Part shown: one piece after another, positions 1-8,186 of the stretch | Position numbering within the stretch: position 1 is the stretch's first letter | Layout: the number at the start of each line of letters is the position of its first letter | Source of the DNA: Streptomyces sp. LBL | Lineage (GTDB): Bacteria > Actinomycetota > Actinomycetes > Streptomycetales > Streptomycetaceae | DNA: 64,000 nucleotides | Reading direction: 5' to 3' | Assembly (NCBI RefSeq): GCF_029893585.1 | Contig: NZ_JARXYX010000010.1 | Coordinates: 1-64,000 of the forward strand | Notes under the pieces: generated by a model | What the model was told of the DNA's origin: nothing | Seen by the model: the letters and a program-made list of their open reading frames with translations, nothing else | Database searches by the model: none | Position numbers and translations under genes: made by a program

Positions 1-680
1 AGCGTGGAGCGGCCTCGTCGATGCCGTTTCGGGAGCTGGGCCAGGGCGAGTTGGGTGGTGGTGATGTGGTCGGCCGCGGTGTTGCTGCCCGCGTTGCCCG
101 GCCGGAGCAGGGCCGCGACAGGCTCTCCGGTGCCGCCGCTTCCGTGATCGACGAAGCCCATCAACGGGTGGTGGCCGAAGGACTTCTTCCAGGTCGCTGC
201 CGCGCCCTGCTTGTCGGAGTGCGCCAGCACCAGCACCCCGTCCAGGTCCACGATCACCTCGCCCGCGGCATCCGGCGCCGAGGTCCCGGCCAACTTCCAT
301 ACCCGCTGGCGTACTTCGGCCCGCGCGGCACGGATCGCGTGAAGGGCCTTCGGCCCGGCCGCGGCGAGGGTGTCGGTGAGCCGCGAGACGGTCGGGTCGG
401 AAGCCACCGGCCCGAACACCGCCGGCTCGGCCCGCAGCATGCCCACATCGGCCAGGCAGTCCCCGCCGAGCGCGACCGCCAGGGCCACATCCAGCAGGAT
501 CTTCCCCGGATCGTGTACCGCCCTCGGCCGCCGCCAAGGTGCCAACGCCGCCGATATCGCCATGTCCAGGCCTGTCTTGCGGACGGTCTCGACCAGCAGC
601 ACCCCACCTGCCTGCGAGACCACCGCCCGGCCACCGCCCTCGGTACGAACACGCGGATAGGACCCGATACGCTTCTTCAC
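1..680 (-). CDS. IS1380-family transposase, N-terminal part (runs off left edge)
   Basis: Reading the minus strand gives an open frame that begins VKKRIGSYPRVRTEGGG and continues about 226 residues to the window edge. KKRIGSYPRV at the N-terminus and the block EVIVDLDGVLVLAHSDKQG, which carries the first catalytic Asp of the DDE transposase fold, are typical of IS1380-family transposases as I know them. I chose the GTG at 680 because GGAGG lies 10 bases upstream; an in-frame ATG at 731 would add 17 residues. The remaining D and E of the triad and the far IS end lie outside the window. It sits next to an IS21-type element, so this spot has taken repeated insertions. Confidence 0.85.
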   Translation of the reverse strand, partial: MKKRIGSYPRVRTEGGGRAVVSQAGGVLLVETVRKTGLDMAISAALAPWRRPRAVHDPGKILLDVALAVALGGDCLADVGMLRAEPAVFGPVASDPTVSRLTDTLAAAGPKALHAIRAARAEVRQRVWKLAGTSAPDAAGEVIVDLDGVLVLAHSDKQGAAATWKKSFGHHPLMGFVDHGSGGTGEPVAALLRPGNAGSNTAADHITTTQLALAQLPKRHRRGRST

Positions 681-785
681 CTGGAAAGTGCCTCCGACGG
701 CGGCGGGAATAAGGACCTCGACAATCCTCATTCTTGCTGGTCAGAGGCGCTTTTCGTTTATCTGACCACCCGTCGGACACCAGGC

Positions 786-806
786 TTCATGAAAGCGCGA
801 GGTTAA
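786..806. repeat. possible IS1380 end
   Basis: About 100 bases upstream of the transposase start lies the palindrome-containing segment CTTCATGAAAGCGCGAGG. This is where the left terminus of the IS1380 copy would be expected. The partner terminus is outside the window, so the boundary is a guess from position alone. Confidence 0.25.
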
Positions 807-849
807 CCACGCGGGTGGTGGAGTCTCACTGGGCGAGTCAAGCCGAACG

Positions 850-876
850 GCTCTGACCAGGACATACGGTCAGAGC
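850..876. terminator. perfect 9-bp inverted repeat
   Basis: GCTCTGACC (850-858) pairs perfectly with GGTCAGAGC (868-876) across a 9-base loop. It lies in the gap between the IS1380 fragment and the IS21 element. There is no T-run, so it may be a weak terminator or leftover IS-end structure. Nothing else stands out in 681-935. Confidence 0.4.
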
Positions 877-1070
877 CCGTTGTGCTTGTCGGCGGACGTG
901 GCAAAGTCCGGGTGTGCGGCCAGTTGAGTCCCGGCTGATGGCCACCAGAAATCCAGGTGGATGGCCGTCCGGCCTGCGGTGTTCCTGATAGCTCCCCGTA
1001 TCTGAAGGGGACCCCTCCGTCCTGTTTGCTGGTGTTTGCGAAGCATCAGCGAACTGGTCGAAGAGGTCCT

Positions 1071-2603
1071 GTGACGAAGTCTGACAGAGAGATCATGGAG
1101 ATATTCGAGGCGTACGACCTGACGGAGACAGTCTGGTCGGCGGCCACTCTGACGGGGCATGACCCGAAGACGGTCAAGCGGTATGTCGAGGCCCGTGACA
1201 GCGGGCGGAACCCGTACGAGCGCGAGCCGCGGCCGAAGCTGATCGACGCGTTCCTGGAGAAGATCGAGGAGTGGGTCGAGCAGTCGAAGGCGACGATCCG
1301 CGCCGACGTGGTCCACGACAAGCTCGTGAAGATGGGCTACCCGGGCAGCGCGCGCTCGACCCGGCGGGCGGTTAACGCGGCGAAGACCGCTTGGAAGGCA
1401 GGCAAGCGGCGGACCTACCGCCCGTGGATCCCCGAGCCGGGCCGGTGGCTGCAGTTCGACTGGGGCGAGGGTCCGCGCATCGCGGGCCGGCGGACCTGGC
1501 TGTTCTGCGCGTGGCTGTCCTGGTCCCGCTTCCGGGTGGTCATCCCGGTCTGGGACTGCACCCTGGGCACTCTGGTGGCCTGCCTGGACACCACGCTGCG
1601 CCGGATCGGCGGGGCCCCGACCTACGTGCTGACCGACAACGCGAAGACGGTCACCGTTGAGCACATCGCCGGGATCCCGGTCCGGCACCCGCAGATGGTC
1701 GCCGCGGGCCGGCACTACGGTTGCCAGGTCGTGTCCTGTGTCCCCTACGACCCCGAGAGCAAGGGCGGCGCGGAGGCCACGGTCCGCATCGCGAAGGCCG
1801 ACCTGGTCCCCACTGATGCGAACCTGCTGCCCGCCTACGACTCCTTCGCCGAGCTCGCCGATGCCTGCCGGATCTGGTGCGACACGGTGAACACGCGCCG
1901 ACACCGGGCGACCGGACAGATACCGGCGGACCGCCTCGACATCGAGCGCACCACGTTGCACGTCCTGCCCGTCGAGCCGCTGGCGCTCGCGCTGGGCGAG
2001 GAGCGCGTGGTGGGCTCGGACCGCACCATCAGCTTCAACGCGGTGCGCTACTCGACCCCGCCGGGCTACACCGGCGCAAGGGTGTGGTGCCGGGTGGTCG
2101 GCGAGGAACTGTCGATCACCGCCCGCACCAACTCCGGTGATCTGTCCGAGATCTGGCGCCACCAGCTGTCCACTCCCGGGGTCCCGCAGATCATCGACGC
2201 GCACTACCCGGACCACCCCGACGGCCGCAGTGTTCACCAGCCCCGGCTGCAGCCTCGCTCGGAGGCGGAGATCGCGTTCGTGGGCATCGGTCCCGGCGCG
2301 GGACGCTGGCTCAAGGAAGCCGGACCCGCCGGCGCGTCCCGGATCCGCGCCAAGATGGCCCGCGCTGTCGAGCTCGCCGCCGTCCTGGGCGCCGGCACGG
2401 TCGACCAGGCCCTCGGGCTGGCAGCCGCCTCCGGGCGCTTCGCCGACGGCGACCTGGTCTCCATCCTGGAGCACATCGCGGCCAGCAAACCGGTCGGGGA
2501 GGTCGTCCGCGCAGACGAGGCCCACTCCGTCCAGAGCGGCACCATCGCCTGGCAGGCATTGGGTCAACAGCCCTCGACAGCAAGGCAGTCGAGGGCCGAC
2601 TGA
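1071..2603 (+). CDS. istA: IS21 transposase IstA
   Basis: A 510-residue DDE recombinase of the IS21 type, which acts with the IstB ATPase to insert the element. An N-terminal helix-turn-helix (about residues 10-50, TGHDPKTVKRYVE) is followed by the catalytic core: LQFDWGEG supplies the first Asp (about residue 127), VLTDNAKTV the second, and YDPESKGGAEATV the Glu. The start is placed at GTG 1071 because AAGAGG lies just upstream and the frame is homologous only from TKSDREIMEIF onward; the open frame extends further 5' without family features. Length is normal for IstA and I see no frameshift, so it is probably functional. Confidence 0.92.
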   Translation: MTKSDREIMEIFEAYDLTETVWSAATLTGHDPKTVKRYVEARDSGRNPYEREPRPKLIDAFLEKIEEWVEQSKATIRADVVHDKLVKMGYPGSARSTRRAVNAAKTAWKAGKRRTYRPWIPEPGRWLQFDWGEGPRIAGRRTWLFCAWLSWSRFRVVIPVWDCTLGTLVACLDTTLRRIGGAPTYVLTDNAKTVTVEHIAGIPVRHPQMVAAGRHYGCQVVSCVPYDPESKGGAEATVRIAKADLVPTDANLLPAYDSFAELADACRIWCDTVNTRRHRATGQIPADRLDIERTTLHVLPVEPLALALGEERVVGSDRTISFNAVRYSTPPGYTGARVWCRVVGEELSITARTNSGDLSEIWRHQLSTPGVPQIIDAHYPDHPDGRSVHQPRLQPRSEAEIAFVGIGPGAGRWLKEAGPAGASRIRAKMARAVELAAVLGAGTVDQALGLAAASGRFADGDLVSILEHIAASKPVGEVVRADEAHSVQSGTIAWQALGQQPSTARQSRAD

Positions 2604-2609
2604 CCGCAA

Positions 2610-2900
2610 TCAGTCGCCGATGAACCACAGATACAGGTGCATTCCCCGCTCAACGACCCGGCACAACTCACGGGCCTGCCCGACCCAATCACCGCCGCAC
2701 GCGGCCGGGAGTCGGTCGAGCTCCGCCAGCAGCAGCGGCACCTGCCGCTGATTGAAGACCGCATCCCCATACGGGGTCAGAGCCCAAAGCATCGGGAACC
2801 CGGCCGGGTCCAGGTCCGCGAAGGCGGCGGTCCACTCCACGCCGCCTTCGGCCCGGGCCACGACGTTCCCGCTGTCCCCACGCACCGCCATATTGATCAC
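2610..2900 (-). CDS. small passenger protein inside the IS21 element
   Basis: A 96-residue frame on the strand opposite istA and istB fills nearly the whole 346-bp space between them. The product starts MINMAVRGDSG and contains EWTAAFADLDPAGFPMLWALTPYGDAVF and GMHLYLWFIGD-type blocks, aromatic-rich and with consistent GC-rich third positions. It resembles a widespread small hypothetical family of streptomycetes, as far as I recall, but I know no function. IS21 elements usually have istA and istB almost touching, so this gene is a passenger. It starts at GTG 2900 or ATG 2891; neither has a strong ribosome site. Confidence 0.65.
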   Translation of the reverse strand: MINMAVRGDSGNVVARAEGGVEWTAAFADLDPAGFPMLWALTPYGDAVFNQRQVPLLLAELDRLPAACGGDWVGQARELCRVVERGMHLYLWFIGD

Positions 2901-2949
2901 CCGCCGAGCCTATCGACGCCCACTGCGACCGACGAAGGAATTTATAACC

Positions 2950-3723
2950 ATGACGTTTCCCCAGGCCCCGGCGCTGCCCGAGGAGCTCGACAAGCTGATG
3001 CGCCGGATGCGCCTGCCCTATATGCGCAAGGCCGCACCCGACGTGCTGGCCACCGCCCGCGCGCAACGCTGGGACCCCGCCGAGGTCCTGCGGCTGCTGA
3101 TCTCCGAGGAGGTCACCGGCCGCGACGCGGCCACCCGGCGGCTTCGTCGGCACTCGGCGAACTTCCCCACCGGCAAGACCCTGGCCTCCTGGCGGGCCGA
3201 GGACTCCACCATCCCCGAGCCCACCCAGAACTCCCTGGCCACCCTGGAGTGGATCGGCCGCGCGGAAAACCTCGTGATTGCGGGCCCATCAGGGACCGGG
3301 AAGAGCCATTTCACTGAGGGCCTGGCCCAGGCCGCGATCGAGAAGGACCTGCGGGTGGCCTGGTTCACCCTCGAGACCCTCAGCGCCGCCATCGGCAAGT
3401 CGAAGGTCGACGGGTCGACCGCCCGCACCGTCGCCCGGATCTGCCGGGCCGATCTGATCGTGATCGATGACATTGGCCTGCTTCCGGTCGGTGAGGACGC
3501 CGCCGAGGCGTTCTACCGCATCATCGACGCGGCCTACGAACGCCGCTCCATCGCCGTGACCAGCAACATCCACCCCTCAGGCTTCGACACAATCATGCCC
3601 AAGACCCTCGCCGGAGCGAGCACCGACCGCCTGATGCACCACGCTCACCTCGTGACCACCACCGGCGACTCACACCGCCTCTCCGAGGCCCTGGCCGGCA
3701 AGGGAGTGATCCCCTTGAGCTGA
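2950..3723 (+). CDS. istB: IS21 ATP-binding helper IstB
   Basis: A 257-residue AAA+ ATPase related to DnaC/DnaA that selects and remodels target DNA for IstA. Walker A is GPSGTGKS (about residues 116-123), Walker B is LIVIDDIG, and an arginine-finger/sensor region follows near TSNIHPSGFD. ATG 2950 is preceded by GAAGGA at a usable spacing. Upstream lies the passenger gene on the other strand, so istB either reads through from istA or has its own promoter in that gap. It ends 35 bases before the right inverted repeat. It looks intact. Confidence 0.93.
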   Translation: MTFPQAPALPEELDKLMRRMRLPYMRKAAPDVLATARAQRWDPAEVLRLLISEEVTGRDAATRRLRRHSANFPTGKTLASWRAEDSTIPEPTQNSLATLEWIGRAENLVIAGPSGTGKSHFTEGLAQAAIEKDLRVAWFTLETLSAAIGKSKVDGSTARTVARICRADLIVIDDIGLLPVGEDAAEAFYRIIDAAYERRSIAVTSNIHPSGFDTIMPKTLAGASTDRLMHHAHLVTTTGDSHRLSEALAGKGVIPLS

Positions 3724-3956
3724 CCCCCACCCCAGCAACACCACTGGCCACAGGCATGGATTTCTGATGGCCACCAGCCTGGACACCCGACGACCGCCCA
3801 CCTGGGCATCTCGATGACCGTTGACAGTGCTGTCCGCTGCCCGCTCATCGCCGTGTTTCCCCGTGGCTTCCCGCTCGATCGGGCATGGAATGGGCACGGC
3901 TGGGAGCGCGCGGATGACTGCTGGAGTACATCGGCAACGGACAGCAGGGCGACTGA

Positions 3957-4712
3957 CTACCGGCTGATCGGAATCTCGTAGACGATCTCGCAGAGAGCGG
4001 CGGGCACCACGATGTCCGCGGTCTCCACGGGCCGCCCCTGGTCGCTGTAGTACGTCCGCCGAATGTGCGTGACCAGTGAGCCCTTCTGGATGCCCAGGAG
4101 TGACGCCTCCTCGGCGGTCGCCTGGCGTGGCTCGGGCTGTTCCACGGCGTGGCTGACGGTGATGCCGATCTCGGCCATACGGTTCACGACGCCCGCCCCG
4201 GCGTGCGGTCCTCCCTCGGGGAGCACGACGAGCGTGCCGGCGGTGAGGTCGTAGGGCTCCCAACTCGTCGAAAGCTGCACCGGCCTGCCGTCGGCGAGGA
4301 ACTCGTACGCGGTGCGGACACACGGATCACCCTCGGCGATGCCAAGACGCGCCGCGATCTCCGCCGGTGCCGGGACCTTGGCCTCAGTCCGGCTCTCCCA
4401 GTCGCCTTGCCTGCCCACGGCCCTCATGTCCGCACGGAACGGGGAGCCCTCGGGCTGCTCGCGCGCCGATGAACGGACCACCCGTACGCGCCGCTGGGGC
4501 TCGGCGACGTAGGTGCCGGAACCGGCGCGACCTTCCAACACACCCTGAGAGATCAGCAGTTCCTGTGACCGGCGGACAACGTTCTCGCCCACCCCGCACT
4601 CCTGGGCGATCTGCGCACGGGAAGGAAGTCGGTCCCCCGGCGCCCACTCATGCTCCGCGATCCGCCGCCGCAGTTCGTCGGCGATGCGGAGATAGGGCGG
4701 CTGCTCAGACAT
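3957..4712 (-). CDS. GntR-family regulator (HutC/UTRA type)
   Basis: A 251-residue repressor. A winged helix-turn-helix at residues 5-70 (LRRRIAEHEWAPGDRLPSR, then ENVVRRSQELLISQGVLEGRAGSGTYVA) is followed by a UTRA effector domain at about 95-240. It is divergent from the small-gene cluster that starts at 4792, with 79 bases between them. That gap holds two 12-bp palindromes, which makes autoregulation and control of the cluster likely. Position inside a pSAM2-like island fits a KorSA-type element regulator, but that is inference. The ligand is unknown. Confidence 0.88.
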   Translation of the reverse strand: MSEQPPYLRIADELRRRIAEHEWAPGDRLPSRAQIAQECGVGENVVRRSQELLISQGVLEGRAGSGTYVAEPQRRVRVVRSSAREQPEGSPFRADMRAVGRQGDWESRTEAKVPAPAEIAARLGIAEGDPCVRTAYEFLADGRPVQLSTSWEPYDLTAGTLVVLPEGGPHAGAGVVNRMAEIGITVSHAVEQPEPRQATAEEASLLGIQKGSLVTHIRRTYYSDQGRPVETADIVVPAALCEIVYEIPISR

Positions 4713-4721
4713 ATGGAAAAT

Positions 4722-4752
4722 CTAGTCCACTAGCTCTAATCTAGTTAACTAG
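4722..4752. promoter_or_regulatory. twin palindromic operator in divergent promoter
   Basis: CTAGTCCACTAG (4722-4733) and CTAGTTAACTAG (4741-4752) are two copies of the palindrome CTAGTnnACTAG, centred 19 bp apart (about two helical turns). They lie between the GntR gene (start 4712) and the next gene (start 4792). Size, symmetry and position fit dimer sites for a GntR regulator. The repressor at 3957-4712 is the obvious binder. Confidence 0.7.
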
Positions 4753-4791
4753 CCTCACTCAACGTGAGTGTCGGTAACCGGAGGATGCCCT

Positions 4792-5070
4792 GTGCCTGCT
4801 TACGAGGTGAGCGCGGAGGCCATCGCAGCCCGGTTATCGGCCGTCGGGCTCGCCACGCGTGTGGACGAGCGCGACGACTGCACAGCCATCGAGGCGGAGG
4901 TACCGGAACCACTTTCCGCCCAGTCATGGCGGGAGGTCCTGGAAGCGGTGGCGCAGGCCGACCGCTTCGGTCTCCTCGCCACCAGCTCGAACGGCCGCAC
5001 CCTCTGGGCGGTCGTACGCAAAACGGTCCCCGCGACGGGCGATGTCGGGGGACCAGGCCATCAGCGATAG
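4792..5070 (+). CDS. small conserved acidic protein, function unknown
   Basis: A 92-residue protein starting VPAYEVSAEAIAARLSAVGL. GTG 4792 is chosen because GGAGG sits 7 bases upstream. The product is a mixed alpha/beta, acidic protein with no cysteines, no signal peptide and no membrane segment. I do not recognise a domain. It is the first gene of a tight co-directional series ending at 6835, directly downstream of the GntR twin operator, so it is probably repressed by that regulator. Families of this kind occur in streptomycete integrative elements, which is a weak memory, not a proof. Confidence 0.6.
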   Translation: MPAYEVSAEAIAARLSAVGLATRVDERDDCTAIEAEVPEPLSAQSWREVLEAVAQADRFGLLATSSNGRTLWAVVRKTVPATGDVGGPGHQR

Positions 5071-5082
5071 GAGCTGAGCAGC

Positions 5083-5379
5083 GTGTTCAATCGTATCCGC
5101 CGTACCCTCTCGTGCGTCAGTGCGCGGTACCGCCCCAAGGGCCGGCACCGCCGCGCCGCAAACCCCGCACGGACGTTGGCTGCCGCCCCCGCATTCGCCT
5201 GCGGGGCACCGCTGTTACTGCGCCGGCATCGAGAACACATGGGCGCGCTCATGGGCGAGGAGACCGCGCTTGTCCGCCCGTACGTGCTGGCCAGTGAGGA
5301 GCATGTGCGGCACCGCTCAACGGCCCCCCTATGCCCTCCTTTTGCTGGCCCCTGGCTCGCCTCGGTGGGTGACCGCTGA
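5083..5379 (+). CDS. small basic protein of mobile-element cluster, unknown function
   Basis: A 98-residue frame starting at GTG 5083 (VFNRIRRTLSCVSARYRPKG), with GGAG 10 bases upstream. The N-terminal third is strongly basic, the middle Ala/Pro-rich, and the C-terminal part contains ETALVRPYVLASEEHV. I recall similar small proteins beside regulators in Streptomyces accessory clusters, without assigned function. Its stop codon shares one base with the start of the next gene, so the two are translationally coupled. Confidence 0.6.
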   Translation: MFNRIRRTLSCVSARYRPKGRHRRAANPARTLAAAPAFACGAPLLLRRHREHMGALMGEETALVRPYVLASEEHVRHRSTAPLCPPFAGPWLASVGDR

Positions 5380-5582
5380 TGCCTCCTCGCCAACCGCCCC
5401 ACACCACGCGGGCGGAAGCTGACTCCTACCGGTCGGTCTCGTGCCGGATCGGTACGCATTACGCCTGCGCGGAGTCCTGCCCGGTTCTCGCACCGGTCGA
5501 CGTACCGGTGATCTACGAAGCCTGTGACTGCCCCTGTCACACGTTCACCCATCAGGAAGTGCCGACAGAGGTGGTGACGTGA
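5379..5582 (+). CDS. small cysteine-rich protein
   Basis: A 67-residue frame starting at ATG 5379, overlapping the previous stop (TGATG). Two Cys/His-rich patches, CRIGTHYACAESC and CDCPCHTF, could bind a metal ion such as zinc. There is no signal peptide. Function unknown. It lies in the GntR-controlled series, with its stop overlapping the next GTG. Confidence 0.6.
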   Translation: MPPRQPPHTTRAEADSYRSVSCRIGTHYACAESCPVLAPVDVPVIYEACDCPCHTFTHQEVPTEVVT

Positions 5583-5848
5583 GGGGACAACTACCCGGTG
5601 GCGTCGTCCTCTCCCCGGTCGAGATCACCTCCGCCAGCGTGCAGCGCGGCGACGTCATCCAGGTCGGAGGCCAGGACTGCCGAGTGATCGACCTCTTTCA
5701 ACTGCCCGCTGGAGCCAAGCGACTTGTGTTCGACTCCGGCGAGTTGCTGACCATGCACATGGGTAGTCGGCTCGACGCCCTGCGGCTCCAAAGGGTGCGA
5801 GGCGGTGATTTAGCCCGTGCCCTCTCGCCGCGACACCATCGCCGATGA
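5579..5848 (+). CDS. small beta-rich protein, unknown function
   Basis: An 89-residue frame from GTG 5579 (GTGA overlap with the previous gene). The sequence ITSASVQRGDVIQVGGQDCRVIDLFQL followed by KRLVFDSGELLTMHMGSRLDALR is a strand-turn-strand pattern, suggesting a small beta-barrel. The last 32 bases overlap the start of the next GntR gene. Function unknown, but overlap with a regulator gene suggests co-expression. Confidence 0.6.
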   Translation: MRGQLPGGVVLSPVEITSASVQRGDVIQVGGQDCRVIDLFQLPAGAKRLVFDSGELLTMHMGSRLDALRLQRVRGGDLARALSPRHHRR

Positions 5849-6548
5849 CCTCCGGGACCGGATCGCCACCGGCCGGATCAAACCCGGCGAGCGTCTTCCT
5901 GCTGAGGCCCACCTCGCCTCGGAGTACAGGGTCAGCACACCGACGCTGCGGAACGCTCTCGCCGTGCTCCAAGCGGAAGGCCTCATCGAAAAGGTCCATG
6001 GCAAGGGGAACTTCGTTCGCCGTCCCCTACGCAGGATCAGGTACGTCGGAGGGTGCCGCACACCCGACGGACAGAACGCTGCTCACGCAGCTCCGAGCGT
6101 CACCGTCCACACCACCAGGATTCAGGCCCGCGGGCATCTGGCGACCCTGCTGAAGGTGCCGACGAACAGTCCCCTGACCGAATTCCTTTGCCTCAGCCAT
6201 GAGGGCAAGAGACCGCACAGCCTGGCGCGCATCTACGTCCCTTGCGACCTGGCGCCGGCCGCCGCCCTCCGCGAGTCGCCCTCGTACGAGGGGACGATGA
6301 CGCGATTCCCCGAGCTCCACCCGCCGCTGGCTGAAGTCCGAGAGAAGGTCAGCGTTCGACTCCCGACACCGGACGAGGCATCCGTCCTTCGAATCAGCTC
6401 TGCCTTGGCGGTCCTCGCCATCACACGCCAGATGGCCGACACCGGTGGACGCGTGGTCGAGGCTGCGCTCTTTGTGCTGCCGGGGGACCGCGCTGACGCG
6501 GTGTTCACCACTCCATACGTGATCGACGAGAGGGCGGCGGAAGAATGA
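5817..6548 (+). CDS. second GntR-family regulator (UTRA type)
   Basis: A 243-residue protein starting at GTG 5817. A winged helix-turn-helix occupies residues 5-70 (DDLRDRIATGRIKPGERLPAE... LRNALAVLQAEGLIEKVHGKGNFV), followed by a UTRA-like effector domain to the C-terminus. Unlike the first regulator at 3957-4712 it lies inside the operon and so would be co-transcribed with the small genes. Two GntR proteins of one type bracketing four small genes is a notable arrangement. The target may be the same CTAGT palindromes or a site elsewhere in the element. Confidence 0.85.
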   Translation: MPSRRDTIADDLRDRIATGRIKPGERLPAEAHLASEYRVSTPTLRNALAVLQAEGLIEKVHGKGNFVRRPLRRIRYVGGCRTPDGQNAAHAAPSVTVHTTRIQARGHLATLLKVPTNSPLTEFLCLSHEGKRPHSLARIYVPCDLAPAAALRESPSYEGTMTRFPELHPPLAEVREKVSVRLPTPDEASVLRISSALAVLAITRQMADTGGRVVEAALFVLPGDRADAVFTTPYVIDERAAEE

Positions 6549-6835
6549 CGACGTCAAACGAACTGCGGCTCCTCCCGTGGGCCGGACCCGACGGCAAACC
6601 CTGCTTTCTCAGCACCGATGACAGTGACGGTCACATGTCCCGCCTGGCCGACACCATGGAATCGGCACAACTCGGCAGGGCAACCGAACTTCTGGACCAG
6701 GCGTCAGGCATGCTCGCTGACGTCGATACGGAGCCGAACGACCTACGCCTCCTGGCGAAGGACCTGACGGGAGCTCTGAGGGACACGCTCCGCGTAGCGA
6801 CCAGCCGTGGTCACCGCTTGGCAGCGCCTGAATAG
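6545..6835 (+). CDS. small protein at the end of the GntR cluster
   Basis: A 96-residue frame starting at ATG 6545 inside the stop of the GntR gene (ATGA). The product (MTTSNELRLLPWAGPDGKPC...) has two helical stretches, ADTMESAQLGRATELLDQAS and LRLLAKDLTGALRDTLRV. It has no recognisable domain. Similar small helical proteins often follow regulators in actinobacterial accessory clusters. A strong terminator hairpin begins 16 bases after its stop, so it ends the operon. Confidence 0.6.
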   Translation: MTTSNELRLLPWAGPDGKPCFLSTDDSDGHMSRLADTMESAQLGRATELLDQASGMLADVDTEPNDLRLLAKDLTGALRDTLRVATSRGHRLAAPE

Positions 6836-6850
6836 CACCGCTCCTGGAGG

Positions 6851-6889
6851 AAGGGCAGGTCAAGAGGAAGAACCTCCTGACCTGCCCTT
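6851..6889 (+). terminator. strong intrinsic terminator of the GntR cluster
   Basis: AAGGGCAGGTCA (6851-6862) pairs perfectly with TGACCTGCCCTT (6878-6889); an inner GAGG/CCTC pairing extends the stem. TTCTTTC follows. Position 16 bases after the last gene of the cluster fits termination of that operon. Confidence 0.8.
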
Positions 6890-7074
6890 CTTTCGGTGTC
6901 TGTGGCTAGAAACACCCCATTTTGCCCGACCGCCGCCCTCCGGGGGAAACCTGTTTGGCCGGGGGCACTGATCTGGGACTCCTCCCTCAGCCGCTACGGC
7001 TCGCCTGTCACTGTCGGTCGCCCTTGAGTAGCCTCGGGCGCCCTCGCACGGCCCAGAGACGGCCCAGGGAACGA

Positions 7075-7389
7075 TCACTCCGCAGACGTCCGCCACTCAT
7101 CCAGCCGGACCCTCACCTGGTGGTTGTGGGCGTGCCAGAAGACTTCCCCCTCGACGGAGGCCCCGAGGGCAGGCAACTCCATCCCCAGCGGCATGGCCGT
7201 GATCTCGGCCAGCGCCACGGCGTTGGGCACACCGTCCATACGTATGAAGACGCCAAAGGGCTGGCGGCCGATGACCTCTCCGGTGATGTGAGTCCCCACG
7301 GGCAAAGCTGCGACGGTTGGCGCCCAGCTCTGGAGAACTACATCTGCGGCCGGCAGATCCGGGCCCGTGGGCCACGCGTACTCATCCAT
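7075..7389 (-). CDS. small S1-like RNA-binding (OB-fold) protein
   Basis: A protein of about 104 residues whose central part, VGTHITGEVIGRQPFGVFIRMDG...ALAEI, matches the beta-strand pattern of an S1 RNA-binding domain (G-x-V-x-x-PFGVF). The start is taken at ATG 7389; a TTG one codon earlier is also open, and no clear ribosome site is visible. It stands alone on the minus strand between the GntR cluster and the decayed element's rep fragment. Stand-alone S1-domain proteins of this size are known in actinobacteria, but I cannot assign a role. Confidence 0.65.
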   Translation of the reverse strand: MDEYAWPTGPDLPAADVVLQSWAPTVAALPVGTHITGEVIGRQPFGVFIRMDGVPNAVALAEITAMPLGMELPALGASVEGEVFWHAHNHQVRVRLDEWRTSAE

Positions 7390-7582
7390 CAACAGATCAT
7401 GACTCAGTGAGCGACCTGGGGCTTAGAAGGCGCAAAGCCAGTAGGGGCTTTAGCTGCGTCTGACCTGCTAGTTTGTGGTCACTCGACCGGCTCGGAAGAC
7501 GTCCTTCGACACACATTCGACAGGCAGCGGTCATGCTCATTCCGCTGTGGCGCCCGTTCCGACGTGATGCGGCCGGCGGTGC

Positions 7583-8035
7583 CTAGCCTTCTTGGAGCTC
7601 CACCCGCATGAGTGCACGGAACTGTTCGACAAGCCGTTGCATAGTGTCCAGATCGTTTGCTTCTGTGGCCACCCGCCATGCCACAGAGAACTGGCGAGCC
7701 TCGTCGCTGCCGAACGCGTGCAGAGCAATCAGGGCCTCCATGCTCATCTCGATGCGTTTGGTCTTCGTCCAGTACCGCTCTACCTCGCGGAGCTTTCTGA
7801 CCTTGCGAGCATGTTCGTACCGCAAACGGCGCACATCGAGGACGGCTACGCGAAGGGCCGCGAAGTAAGCATCGCGCCGCTCTTTACGTAAATAGGTGCG
7901 CTGCTCGGCTTCTCGTGACTGGGCAACCATGCGCTCTGCGTGTGCTCTGCCCTGCGCTCCTGCGAGCCACGTGAACACAACTCCTAGCGCTCCTGAGACG
8001 CCGGTGACCACAGGGGCTATCCACTCCGATGCCAT
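7583..8035 (-). CDS. single-pass membrane protein with long helical tail
   Basis: A protein of about 150 residues starting at ATG 8035 (MASEWIAPVVTGVSGALG). One N-terminal hydrophobic helix (about residues 5-25) is followed by a charged helical region rich in Arg and Glu (MVAQSREAEQRTYLRKERRDAYFAALR...), likely a coiled coil in the cytoplasm. Similar small proteins are common in streptomycete mobile regions, without known function. The open frame extends to 8170, but the upstream residues look like noncoding sequence. It is convergent with the rep fragment only in the sense that both lie in the island. Confidence 0.6.
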   Translation of the reverse strand: MASEWIAPVVTGVSGALGVVFTWLAGAQGRAHAERMVAQSREAEQRTYLRKERRDAYFAALRVAVLDVRRLRYEHARKVRKLREVERYWTKTKRIEMSMEALIALHAFGSDEARQFSVAWRVATEANDLDTMQRLVEQFRALMRVELQEG

Positions 8036-8186
8036 GCACTCATCGTGCCCCGGTGAGCTGCCGTCCAAGACCTCATCTGTGTCGGCCATACCCTGGAGGG
8101 CCCTGGCGCCGACCGCTCGTGATCCGTGCGGAAGACACAGACCGCTTCGTCCCGAAGCAACTTGGGCCACGCACTCCTACACGTCG

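Larger units (their letters stand above)
936..3776 (+). mobile_element. IS21-family insertion sequence with a passenger gene
   Basis: The element is bounded by imperfect terminal inverted repeats: TGATGGCCACCAGAAATCC at 936-954 against the complement of 3758-3776 (TGGTGGCCATCAGAAATCC). The ends are TG...CA, as usual in IS21. It carries istA and istB in order on the plus strand, plus a minus-strand gene between them that is not part of the standard IS21 plan. I see no clear target-site duplication beside either end. Both transposition genes look intact. Confidence 0.8.
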
